Shown: positions 56,227-64,000 of the stretch, in pieces
How positions within the stretch are numbered: the first letter of the stretch is position 1
Layout: the number at the start of each line of letters is the position of its first letter
Assembly (NCBI GenBank): GCA_014529675.2
Contig: CP076040.1
Coordinates: forward strand, 930,001-994,000
Direction of reading: 5' to 3'
Source of the DNA: Opitutia bacterium ISCC 52
GTDB lineage: Bacteria; Verrucomicrobiota; Verrucomicrobiia; Opitutales; UBA2995
Length of the DNA stretch: 64,000 bases
Translations under genes and position numbers: made by a program
The notes under the pieces: generated by a model
Told to the model about the DNA's origin: nothing
The model's input: only the letters and a program-made list of their open reading frames with translations
Database searches by the model: none

Positions 56227-57696
56227 TTACTCTTGGGCAATCCAAGTGACTTCGCCAGCTTTGGCATCGATCTCCGAGCCTCCGATGGCATGGTCCGGGC
56301 AACTGATACGATAGGTCCCGGGAGGAAGTCCTGAGAAAGCTACAAAACCAGCTCCGTCGGTGTATGCCGAATAGCCCGTGTTCTCCAAAGAAACTTCTAT
56401 GTGGTCCATTGGAGCCCCGGTGTCATCCAACAGGTAACCAGCAATCATAGAAAGGTGTTCACGCCATTCCGGAGTCGGTGCTGGAATAGGTTCCGGGTAA
56501 ATCTCTGTTCTCAGCTGATCCCAGATTTTTGACTCGGGACCCTGTTTGTCACCTTTGCCCTCAGCGGCTTCTTTAGTGGGACGATCATAAGCAAACAGAC
56601 TTGTGCCCAGGTTTCGATCTTGAGCTTCGCGGTATTGGTTAAGCGCATCTTCTAGAGGATTGAAATAACCGCCGATGCCCATGGTGACTATTCTGCCCTC
56701 GGTCCGAGATACGAGTTTTTCCGTAAAGTCCGCCCAATTGCGATACTGTTGTTTTTGATCGGGCTCCCATTCCCGCTTGTAGCTCATTTGTAATACCGAA
56801 TCCACCCAGCCTGCTTTAACCCATGTGTTCCAGTCTTGCATGGCTTCAAAATAAGGTTGCGTATCGGAAAAATCCTTACGGGGTGCGGCTCCCCATCCAA
56901 CAGCATTTACGCTGAATGTGGCTTGGGGGCGAACCGTCCAGACAGTGATCGCACAACGTCTGACAAAGTTGCTGACCTGGTCGCGCTTAAATTGGCTCCA
57001 TGCTGGATCCTTGATTTCCGGGCGACCTTCGATGCTGGTTTGTTGATAGAATCGTTTCATCGCCCATGGATTGTACCCACGGTTCTCCCCGAAGTAGCGA
57101 ATGTAGTCCAGGTTGATGCCATCTACATCGTAATTTTGAATGCATTCCTCAATGACATCAATGAGGTGATCTTGGACGGCCGGAACACCGGGATCGAGCT
57201 CGTGCTGGACTTTTCCAGCATGGTCTCGTGTGTACCACTCTGGATGTGTTTTTGCGATCGGTGGAGGGGAGGATTCTAGATAAGCTTTTTGTTCTCCCAA
57301 TCTAAATACGTTGAACCATGCGTGGACCTTTAATGCTTTACCGCCTCCACTCGTGTCGCGAGCGACCTCCAATAGGGTAGCGAGAGGATCAAAGCCTGAT
57401 TGCTTGGCGATGGAAGCATGACGAGGTTGGAAGGTTGATGGAAACATCGTGGCTCCTTCCTGTTGAACCTGAGCCACTATCGTATTGAGATTCGCTTGTC
57501 TTACCGCTGCTACGAGGTCCTCAATCTCAGTTCTCAACTTCAATCCTTCTCCTAGAACTGAGACCCAGACTGCGCGAATCTCGGTCTCCGCTTCAACGAT
57601 CAGGAGCTCGGGTTCGACGTGGACCTGAATGGCTTCTTTTTTAGAGCAGGAACAAAGGAGGGTGCCGAGGAAGAGTAAGGTGGCAGCTTGTTTCAA
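56227..57696 (-). CDS. GHL10-type (DUF187) glycoside hydrolase-like lipoprotein
   Basis: 489 residues with lipobox LLCSC (Cys17). The domain EIRAVWVSVLGEGLKLRTEI, QANLNTIVAQVQQEGATMFP and YDVDGINLDYIRYF is the family GHL10/DUF187 TIM barrel, whose members include bacterial lipoprotein glycosidases (for example on alpha-glucosaminides). DGINLDYIRY contains the catalytic Asp/Glu strand. The last 80 residues (IAGYLLDDTGAPMDHIEVSL and ending GLPPGTYRISCPD) form a carboxypeptidase-regulatory-like beta domain. It follows the epimerase by 18 bp on the same strand. Confidence 0.88.
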   Translation of the reverse strand: MKQAATLLFLGTLLCSCSKKEAIQVHVEPELLIVEAETEIRAVWVSVLGEGLKLRTEIEDLVAAVRQANLNTIVAQVQQEGATMFPSTFQPRHASIAKQSGFDPLATLLEVARDTSGGGKALKVHAWFNVFRLGEQKAYLESSPPPIAKTHPEWYTRDHAGKVQHELDPGVPAVQDHLIDVIEECIQNYDVDGINLDYIRYFGENRGYNPWAMKRFYQQTSIEGRPEIKDPAWSQFKRDQVSNFVRRCAITVWTVRPQATFSVNAVGWGAAPRKDFSDTQPYFEAMQDWNTWVKAGWVDSVLQMSYKREWEPDQKQQYRNWADFTEKLVSRTEGRIVTMGIGGYFNPLEDALNQYREAQDRNLGTSLFAYDRPTKEAAEGKGDKQGPESKIWDQLRTEIYPEPIPAPTPEWREHLSMIAGYLLDDTGAPMDHIEVSLENTGYSAYTDGAGFVAFSGLPPGTYRISCPDHAIGGSEIDAKAGEVTWIAQE

Positions 57697-57728
57697 TGTA
57701 GCAACGTGGGTAAAGAAATGGGGATTGC

Positions 57729-59267
57729 TTAAGGAGTCGTTCGACCAGATTTCTCCGCCCGGACTAGCTCTTCTCGAAGTTGTATTGCGATGCTCGGATA
57801 ATCATCCAATAGGTTGATAGATTCGTCGAAGTCTCGGTCAAGATGGTAGAGTTGTTTGTGGCTTTGTGGATTGGCGATTTCTCTAGCGAGAAAGTCTAGC
57901 TTGTCTTCAGGTATGGAGTCGGGTGCTGTCCAGGGTCGAATATACTTCCAGCCATCTCTGACGATGGCACGTACGCCCAGGGGAGATTGGACAATGACGT
58001 GATCTCTAGCTGCAGGTGCGGTGGGATCTTCAATTACTTGGGGCCAGAAGCTAAAACTATCTTCGCCCTGATTGTGTCCGTAATCCACGTCCAGCAAATC
58101 GCTCATACTGGCAAAAATATCGAGGAGAGAAATGAGCTTATCGCTACTTTGGCCACTTTGTATCTGACCAGGCCAATGAACAATAAAGGGAACGCGAAAG
58201 CCCCCTTCGTAGATGCTCCACTTTCCTCCACGCATGTGACCACACTGAAGATGTCCCATGTCTCGGGCATCTCCGGCAGGTCCTAATGCAGGCTCGTCCG
58301 ACTCTGACTGAACGGCGACTCCTCCATTGTCACTGGTGAAGATCACCAGCGTATCGCGGTGTTTACGCGCTTTGTCCACTGCTGCAAGGACTTCACCCAC
58401 TTGTGCATCCAATTCCTGGACAAAATCCCCGTAGAGGCCGCAGTCGCTTGTGCCTTGATATTTCTTTGCCGGGGTAACCGGTCCGTGGGGAATGTTGTGA
58501 GCGTAATAAAGGAAGAAGGGCTCTTTGTCGGCTCCTGTGTTTCGATGGATGAATTCTACGGCTTTGTCTGTGATCGTCTGGGCAACGCTTTCATTGCTCC
58601 AATAGACTGCGGGATCCCAGGCACTGATGGTTTGTTTGGTCACCATGAATTGGGCACCGGGAGGAATCACTGCTTTTTCTGAGGTCACCTTGTCTCCTGG
58701 CTTACGATCATAGAAGTCGTGATTCTCAATGAAGAACTTTGGCTGGTTGGCCACGTTAGCTGCCATACCAAAGTAGTAATCGAATCCAACTTCGAGGGGG
58801 CCAGGACCAATTTTTTTATCGGCTGTCCAATCGTAGTATTGGTCAAAATTCTTAAACTCACCGAATCCGAGGTGCCACTTACCAATTACGCCAGTCTTGT
58901 AGCCTTTTTTCTTAAAGAGTGTGCCCAGCGTTTCGCGATCCAACTCAATGGCCAACCCCTGGCCATCCTGGATCACCTTGGTCGGAGGATGCTGCTCACT
59001 TCGCCAGTAATAGCGACCCGTCAGCATACTGTAGCGAGTGGGTGAACAAACGGAGGAGGGCGTGTAGGCCCTGGTAAACTTCATGCCTTCCTTGGCGAGG
59101 CGATCAATATGAGGCGTAGCTATCAGTTCTGCGCCGAACGCTCCCACATCGTTGTATCCCAGATCATCGGCGAGTATCAGAACCACATTGGGCGATTCTT
59201 TTTCCGCTGAGAATAGGGAGGAGGCAACCAGAAGGTAGAGAAAGAGTAGGCTATGTCTTAGGATCAT
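57729..59267 (-). CDS. Secreted arylsulfatase
   Basis: 512 residues from ATG 59267 (signal LRHSLLFLYLLVASSLFSAE; an upstream frame to 59408 is not signal-like). Formylglycine site C74-SPTR, metal ligands D34-D35 in LILADDLGYND, SDNGGVA distal site and YAHNIPHGPVTPAKKY catalytic His. It resembles the sulfatase at 34775 in the FENHD and DYYFGxxxxxxxQPxFFIEN stretch. Likely a sulfated polysaccharide or glycosaminoglycan sulfatase. It shares direction with the GHL10 lipoprotein, 32 bp upstream of it. Confidence 0.93.
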   Translation of the reverse strand: MILRHSLLFLYLLVASSLFSAEKESPNVVLILADDLGYNDVGAFGAELIATPHIDRLAKEGMKFTRAYTPSSVCSPTRYSMLTGRYYWRSEQHPPTKVIQDGQGLAIELDRETLGTLFKKKGYKTGVIGKWHLGFGEFKNFDQYYDWTADKKIGPGPLEVGFDYYFGMAANVANQPKFFIENHDFYDRKPGDKVTSEKAVIPPGAQFMVTKQTISAWDPAVYWSNESVAQTITDKAVEFIHRNTGADKEPFFLYYAHNIPHGPVTPAKKYQGTSDCGLYGDFVQELDAQVGEVLAAVDKARKHRDTLVIFTSDNGGVAVQSESDEPALGPAGDARDMGHLQCGHMRGGKWSIYEGGFRVPFIVHWPGQIQSGQSSDKLISLLDIFASMSDLLDVDYGHNQGEDSFSFWPQVIEDPTAPAARDHVIVQSPLGVRAIVRDGWKYIRPWTAPDSIPEDKLDFLAREIANPQSHKQLYHLDRDFDESINLLDDYPSIAIQLREELVRAEKSGRTTP

Positions 59268-59343
59268 GGCCTCATTGTCGATGAGGTTGGCCCCGGGTGC
59301 AAGCGTATCAATCCAGGCATTAAATAATGAAGCACAGAAGTTT

Positions 59344-60408
59344 TTAGCGTTTCTCAAATGGTTCCAGCTCCACGCCGTGACAATCTGAGCAGCTAGAGAA
59401 ATTTTCACGGTACTGCGCGTGGCAGCAGGGGCAATAACTCGCTGTCGATTGGTCTGCTTGCTTTGGGGGAGCGATCAGATCTTTCTTAGAGAATCCTTGT
59501 TGTGCAATGAAGTGATCAAGAGCGCTTTGAAATGTTTCGGGCGGTGGAGCATTCATTGAGAATGTTAGATGCCTGAGGTAAATGGATAGTTGCAGCTTGA
59601 GGGACTTCCGATTATCCAATGCAGCCGAGACAGCGAGTGGATGTTGAAGGGGCAGCGATTGGCTCATCAGTTGTTGTCCGGCATGCATGGCCTGCCACGG
59701 AAACAATGAGCTCAGGGCTACGACCCAACGTTGTTTTTTACTCTTTGGGTCCAAGCGTTTGGTGGTGAAGAATGCTATGAATAATTGATATATGACAAAG
59801 ACAAAAGCGCTGAACAACACGTATGGGAAGACGGTTTCTTTTCTCAAAATATAGCTGAGTGGAATCGCCCCTAAAAATATCAATGTGAGAATGAATCCGT
59901 TAAAGCGCAGCCATTGGGTAATCGCTTTGGCGCGGTGGACCAAACGAGCAGCGCGCGTTGGGCTAAGATGAGTTTTATAAAACAACTCAATGCTCCTTTC
60001 CCGTTGGGTAAGGGTGGCATCCTTTAGCTCTTGGAGGAGTTCTAATAAATGTGCTGCATACTTGCCGTTTGGTAGCTTGAGCTTGTAGTCATTTCTCAAA
60101 TACAGGGCAGAAGCTTCCTGTCGTAGCTCTGCATCTTGCCAATCCAAGTAGCGCCCCTCCGGTAGGATCAACCGATCTTTGGTGAGATGAAAGGGGAGTT
60201 CCGCTGCGAGGCATTGGGGAAACCATATGCTTGGCCAAGGATTAAAGAGAATAGCCTTCTGGCGGCCATATAGAAGATCGTGAGCTTTAGACTGTTTCCA
60301 GTATTTGAGGCAACGAATCCATCCTGCACTCTGCGGGAGTACCCAATAGATGCTTTCCCATAAGTAAAAGGCGGCGAGAACGAGTATGAATGTCTGGCCG
60401 TCACTCAT
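59344..60408 (-). CDS. Membrane protein with C-terminal zinc ribbon
   Basis: 354 residues. N-terminal hydrophobic segment (TFILVLAAFYLWESIYWVLP), two helices in the middle (FILTLIFLGAIPLSYIL, FPYVLFSAFVFVIYQLF), and near the end YCPCCHAQYRENFSSCSDCH with four Cys in CxxC...CxxC spacing, a zinc ribbon. The cytoplasmic loops are rich in aromatic and basic residues. No assigned family. The zinc ribbon suggests protein or nucleic acid contact. It is 26 bp from the DUF2167 pseudogene. Confidence 0.7.
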   Translation of the reverse strand: MSDGQTFILVLAAFYLWESIYWVLPQSAGWIRCLKYWKQSKAHDLLYGRQKAILFNPWPSIWFPQCLAAELPFHLTKDRLILPEGRYLDWQDAELRQEASALYLRNDYKLKLPNGKYAAHLLELLQELKDATLTQRERSIELFYKTHLSPTRAARLVHRAKAITQWLRFNGFILTLIFLGAIPLSYILRKETVFPYVLFSAFVFVIYQLFIAFFTTKRLDPKSKKQRWVVALSSLFPWQAMHAGQQLMSQSLPLQHPLAVSAALDNRKSLKLQLSIYLRHLTFSMNAPPPETFQSALDHFIAQQGFSKKDLIAPPKQADQSTASYCPCCHAQYRENFSSCSDCHGVELEPFEKR

Positions 60409-60434
60409 TAGGGTAAGTCGTCGCTCTGACTAAC

Positions 60435-61289
60435 TCAGGCTTTTCCTGTTACTTTCTTGAAGAATTTTGCAATCCCAGCTCCCACGACTGCCAACCCAAT
60501 TAGGATGGGTTTCAGGAATTTTCCGAGTAGGCCCGTTTTGGCCGCTGCAAATAAAGCGCCGCCAGCGATGAGCCCTGTCAGACCGTATTTTGCGATTTTG
60601 TCACCTTCTTTGAATTCGGAGTAACGGTTACCTGAATTGTATTCGTAGGTGGTCAAAAGGTTCTGGTAATCTGGAAGGATCGCATCCAGGGCATCCGGAT
60701 TACAGACCAGGGTCGCATTCATGATGCCGTAACGGCCCAGTAACTTAGTGAAAAAGTTAATGGTGACTCCACCGTCTTCTCCTTGCAATTTCGTCGCCCA
60801 TTCCAAGTTGTTGGTTTGTGGATTGTAGTTGGGTGGTACGGCCCATCCTAGAAGGGTGAGTGTCTCCAGTCCCATTTCTTTACGTCGTTCATTACCGGCG
60901 GCGTTCCCGGCTTTGAGATCCTTCAGGATAGCATCCGCATCGAGGGAATCCTTTTCATCGTCGTTTACATAGCCATCGTCTGTGAATTCAAAGACGACAA
61001 ACCAGCTGAGGTCGGATGGGCAAATAAGACCGTTTTCAATGTTGGTGGGTATGTTGCCAAACATATCCATCAAGCGGCGCGTATCCTTGGCTTGAATAAA
61101 ACTGTATCCTGCGGGGACTTCGATGGTGGCAATGTCGTCTAGCTGGCCCGTGCCTTCGGTTTGTCAGTCCATGTTTTGCAGCTCAATTTCGAAGGGTGAG
61201 AGCTCTTGTTCGGCTTCTGCCTCTTGGGCGTGAAGGGCAGTCGTGGTAAACAGGCTTACGATGATGAGATATGAGTGGAGGGATTTCAT
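60435..61289 (-). pseudogene. DUF2167 membrane-anchored protein with an in-frame TGA
   Basis: The full frame starts at ATG 61289 (signal SYLIIVSLFTTTALHAQEAE), runs FEIELQNMD to TGA at 61166-61164 (codon 42), and continues QTEGTGQLDDIATIEVPAGY, the DUF2167 opening. Then come DTRRLMDMFGNIPT, CPSDLSWFVVFEFTDDGYVN, TLLGWAVPPNY and a C-terminal membrane anchor (GLTGLIAGGALFAAAKTGLL) before KFFKKVTGKA. Relatives have Trp before the Q-x-G-x-G stretch, so TGG to TGA fits. An ATG at 61073 would start a protein lacking the first 72 residues. The family is about 300 residues, of unknown role. Confidence 0.8.
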
Positions 61290-61729
61290 AGCTTATATTA
61301 GGATGAGGTTATTACCTATGTAATCGAAACTGATTACAGAGTGGAAATGAGTTTGAGGGTCGTAGGAATAGGATAAGATGGCCTTGAATGGTTTGAAGGG
61401 AACCTGGAAGTATTTGCTGTTTGGGGCAACCTTGGAACATCGCAGTCTTATGGAGATTTACGAAAAAATCACTCCAGCGCCTCCATGATAATCGGATAGA
61501 GCCTGATCTCAATGGCACTAACTTAAGCCATGTTATCGATGAATTATCGTATCAAGACCGTCGACGGGGTCATTCCTTGCAATCTTGACGAAGCTTGCGA
61601 AGTCAACCGATTCAAGGATTGACCCCCCTCAAATGGAAGCCGACTTTAGATTTGCCAAATATTGCTTAAGTTAGCGCCTTACCTTATCCACCCTTCAAAT
61701 AGGAGACTGCTCTGGGCAAAGTCCTAAAC
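61290..61729. other. 440-base gene-free stretch
   Basis: The gap between the DUF1552 gene (3' end) and DUF2167 (5' end). Contains an inverted repeat (61566-61626). No gene, terminator T-run or RNA gene was recognised. The open frame 61312-61518 looks non-coding. Confidence 0.35.
61566..61626. repeat. Inverted repeat with GGGGTCA ends
   Basis: GGGGTCATTCCTTG (61566-61579) and CAAGGATTGACCCC (61613-61626) are inverted copies with one mismatch, 33 bases apart. The arm is close to the ACGGGGTCATGTCTT sequence at 28870-28884 and 30706-30720, so these may be ends of one element family. Confidence 0.5.
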
Positions 61730-63034
61730 CTAGCCCAATTGGGAGATCGTTCCTGTGCTGGCGTTGTTAAAATGGTCTTTTTCAACACCGAACTTTTGGA
61801 GTATTGTCAGGTGCAGGTTCGCCAGCGGGGTATGCTCGTCGCAGATGACGTGTCCTTTAGGCTGTAATGCTCCTCCTCCACGACCTACCACAACAATCGG
61901 CAGGTTCTCTTTCTTGTGTCCGTTCCCGTCCTTCATGCTCGATCCGTATAGAATGGTCGAGTTGTCCAGCAGGCTGCCATTGCCTTCGTCGATATTGCTC
62001 ATGCGTTCAAGCATGTAAGCCAAATTTTGCACATACCAGCGACTGACCCGAGTGTATTCGTCAACGGCCTGGTCTTGGAACTTGTGGTGGGACATGCCAT
62101 GGTGATCGGAGGTCACTCCATCGAGGAACGAGAAGTTCTGGCGACTAAACCCGTGGGCGGTCATCAAGGTTCCGACCCGTGTGGTGTCCGTCCAGAATGA
62201 GAGAACCATCAGGTCCATCATCAATCTTAAATGCCTGGCGCGATCCTGAGGGATTCCAGCCTCTGGGCGCAAATACTCCGGTTTCGTAATGGGATTCCAG
62301 GTACGCTCTTGTGGGTTTAAAGTATTTTCAATTTGCACTTCGACCGAGCGCACGCTGTCCAGGTATTCACCGATCTTGTGCTTGTCCTGGTAACTGGCTT
62401 TGCGCTGCAGGCTCTTGGCGTCATCGAGGACGAGGTCTACCACACTTTTGCGGTAGGCCGCCTTGCGCTGAGCTTCCGGTCCAGAGTTGTCACGGAACAT
62501 TCGATCGAATGCCACGCGTGGATTTATTTCGGGAGAGACCCGGGTGGTTTCAGAGCTCCAGGAAACGGTATTGGCAAAAGAAATGGGATTGCGGCCTGCA
62601 TTACCTTGGCGAGGGGGTTCGGTTCCTAATATGACCGATGGGAAGGGGGTTTCCTTGCCGATCGCTTGGGCGACCATCTGGTCGAGAGAGACGGCGTTCT
62701 TGTCACCTTCGATGGTTTTTCCGGTTAGGAATGCCCCGGTCATCTGCACGTGACCTTTTCCGGTATTGTCCAGGTTTGAAAGAACCGTCAGCTCGCGCTT
62801 AAGATTTTGCAGGGGCTTTAGGATGGGGGAGAGCTCGAATTGTTTGCCTACCCCTGTGACGTCCCAGGCTTCTGGAAAAACACCATTGGGTTGAAAGATA
62901 CAGGCCAGTCGAGTCGGTGGAGTTGCGACCGCTTTGGCCGAAGTGCTCCCCATGATGTCGAGGTAGGGAAGGGCCAGGCTTGCGCCTACGCCTTTGAGAA
63001 AACTTCTGCGGGATATGTGCCAACTTTTACTCAT
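61730..63034 (-). CDS. DUF1552 domain protein with Tat signal (second copy)
   Basis: 434 residues. SRRSFLKGVGASLALPYLDI is the twin-arginine signal. Family marks are ACIFQPNGVFPEAWDVTG, DNTGKGHVQMTGAFLTGKTI, KHKIGEYLDSVRSVEVQIEN, HGFSRQNFSFLD and YGSSMKDGNGHKKENLPIVV with GRGGGALQPKG. It shares the plan of the protein at 7609 but clearly differs in sequence. The ATG overlaps the 3' end of the upstream DUF1592-type gene by 8 bp. Confidence 0.93.
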   Translation of the reverse strand: MSKSWHISRRSFLKGVGASLALPYLDIMGSTSAKAVATPPTRLACIFQPNGVFPEAWDVTGVGKQFELSPILKPLQNLKRELTVLSNLDNTGKGHVQMTGAFLTGKTIEGDKNAVSLDQMVAQAIGKETPFPSVILGTEPPRQGNAGRNPISFANTVSWSSETTRVSPEINPRVAFDRMFRDNSGPEAQRKAAYRKSVVDLVLDDAKSLQRKASYQDKHKIGEYLDSVRSVEVQIENTLNPQERTWNPITKPEYLRPEAGIPQDRARHLRLMMDLMVLSFWTDTTRVGTLMTAHGFSRQNFSFLDGVTSDHHGMSHHKFQDQAVDEYTRVSRWYVQNLAYMLERMSNIDEGNGSLLDNSTILYGSSMKDGNGHKKENLPIVVVGRGGGALQPKGHVICDEHTPLANLHLTILQKFGVEKDHFNNASTGTISQLG

Positions 63035-64000
63035 CTTCGGGATTGGGGTGTTGAAATTGGAAGGGGTAGCTCAATGCGACTTCTGATATTAAAGTGCGTG
63101 CACTGTAGTTGTCTTTTTCCAGGGCGGCAATAATTTTTAAAATGGCAGCTTCGTCGTAGTGTTTCAGGTCTCTACCGAGGCCGTAAGCTAGCATGCGCTC
63201 GACAACGTTGCGAATGAATGGAGCTTGTTCTTTCGCGAGTAGGTAGTCCTTTAACTCCACTGCACCGCTGAATTCATGGCCGTCCGGCATGATTCCGGAG
63301 CTGTCGATCGACACTCCGTTTTCCATGGTACGGAAACGACCGATAGCGTCAAAGTTCTCTAATCCAAACCCAATGGGATCGATCTTCTCATGGCAATCGA
63401 CACAGCTGGGATTGCGGCGATGTTCTTCAAATTCTTCTCGCAAGGTCTGGCCTTTTTTCTGTCCCGCGTTCTCTGGAAGGATACCTGCGTCCGCTGGCGG
63501 CTCCGGAATTCGATTGCCCAAGAGCGTTTCGAGTACCCACTTTCCGCGGCTGACCGGATTCGTGCGGACTGGGTTGGAAGTAGCAGTCAGAATGCTTCCC
63601 ATCCCGAGCAGTCCGCCGCGGTTGCGGTCTTCGAGTTTTACCAGTCGCATGTCACTGCCCTCTACGCCTTTGATGCCGTAGTGCATAGCGAGTGCATCGT
63701 TGAGGTAAGTCTCCTCCGAATCGAGTAGCTGGAGTAAGCTCCCTCCATCGTGAACCAGGGATTGAAACATCATCGAGGTTTCCGCCTTCATGGCTTCCAT
63801 GAGAGGGGGAGTGAAGTCTTTGAAGGAACGAGGATCCGGAACCACGTTGATACCAAGTGATTCATAGCCCAGCCATTGACCAAGGAAGGTTTCCATGGAA
63901 CGGGCTGCCCGTGGATCCTTCAACATGCGGTCGACCTGTTGTTTTAGAATCCTGGGTTGATGAAGCCGTTTCTTCTTGGCTAGCTCGAAGAGTTCTTCAT
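63027..64000 (-). CDS. DUF1592/DUF1588/DUF1585 cytochrome-like protein (3' part, runs off the edge)
   Basis: The frame is open to the window end (LFELAKKKRLHQPRILKQQV is still in family sequence), so the gene continues beyond 64000. The visible 324 residues cover DUF1592 (FLGQWLGYESLGINVVPDPR), DUF1588 (NDALAMHYGIKGVEG, RGGLLGMGSILTATSNPVRT) and DUF1585 with the haem-like CVDCHEKIDPIGFGLENFDA. An ATG at 63926 is internal. It precedes the DUF1552 gene here, opposite to the order at 5178-8877. Confidence 0.93.
   Translation of the reverse strand, partial: EELFELAKKKRLHQPRILKQQVDRMLKDPRAARSMETFLGQWLGYESLGINVVPDPRSFKDFTPPLMEAMKAETSMMFQSLVHDGGSLLQLLDSEETYLNDALAMHYGIKGVEGSDMRLVKLEDRNRGGLLGMGSILTATSNPVRTNPVSRGKWVLETLLGNRIPEPPADAGILPENAGQKKGQTLREEFEEHRRNPSCVDCHEKIDPIGFGLENFDAIGRFRTMENGVSIDSSGIMPDGHEFSGAVELKDYLLAKEQAPFIRNVVERMLAYGLGRDLKHYDEAAILKIIAALEKDNYSARTLISEVALSYPFQFQHPNPEDE

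Overview
The window looks like a piece of a marine-type Verrucomicrobiota chromosome, most likely class Opitutae. This rests on gene content: two DUF1552/DUF1592 modules, a 994-residue PVC-type dehydrogenase/HEAT/cytochrome c fusion, several Tat-exported Gfo/Idh/MocA oxidoreductases, three sulfatases, a PEP-CTERM protein, and a TonB receptor with the Opitutae-like N-terminal motif ELSPF. No rRNA, tRNA, CRISPR array or intact transposase was recognised, so the taxonomy is inference. Base composition is near half GC by eye, with an AT-rich stretch (TonB receptor, 21.5-25.2 kb) beside a GC-rich one (symporter, 25.5-27.0 kb).

Layout. 0-9 kb: an interrupted TPR gene, a Gfo/Idh/MocA oxidoreductase, a frameshifted enolase-superfamily gene, an orphan glutarate hydroxylase (glaH/csiD), and the first DUF1552/DUF1592 pair. 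9-18.5 kb: an agarase-like glycosidase, a DUF1080/esterase deletion chimera, a CE15 glucuronoyl esterase overlapping an NhaC antiporter, a PrsW-like protease and the large dehydrogenase-cytochrome. 18.5-28 kb: gene remnants, two more Gfo/Idh/MocA enzymes, the TonB receptor with a perfect terminator, a broken solute:sodium symporter head-to-head with a truncated GT2, and arfB. 28-36 kb: a repeat-rich area with a small membrane protein, two sulfatases, a PhyH dioxygenase, a further Gfo/Idh/MocA enzyme and a PEP-CTERM protein. 36-46 kb: a lysine-rich protein, head-to-head remnants (choice-of-anchor I and amidohydrolase), a Rieske gene with two stops, a secreted MTA/SAH-nucleosidase-like protein, CDGSH, CvfB, SGNH, DUF1853, a substrate-binding lipoprotein and a soluble sugar dehydrogenase. 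46-64 kb: ThuA, an aldo/keto reductase, an FAD oxidase coupled to a diiron/ATP-grasp fusion, an NHL lipoprotein, a sugar isomerase, a GHL10 lipoprotein, a third sulfatase, an interrupted DUF2167 gene and the second DUF1552/DUF1592 module.

The intact genes fit a heterotroph that attacks sulfated and uronic-acid-rich polysaccharides (sulfatases, CE15, agarase-like enzyme, GHL10, ThuA, Gfo/Idh/MocA, sugar isomerase, TonB uptake).

The most striking property is decay. About seventeen of some sixty genes are broken: nonsense codons in three genes (four stops), two single-base frameshifts, and about a dozen truncations, including two places where divergent genes have both lost their 5' ends at one point. 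This suggests either relaxed selection with deletion (as in a host-restricted lineage) or assembly/consensus error; sequence alone cannot decide. The best candidate for an undescribed system is the pair at 50550-53915: an FAD-dependent amine oxidase-like enzyme followed after 6 bp by a fusion of a DUF455 ferritin-like diiron domain and an ATP-grasp domain.
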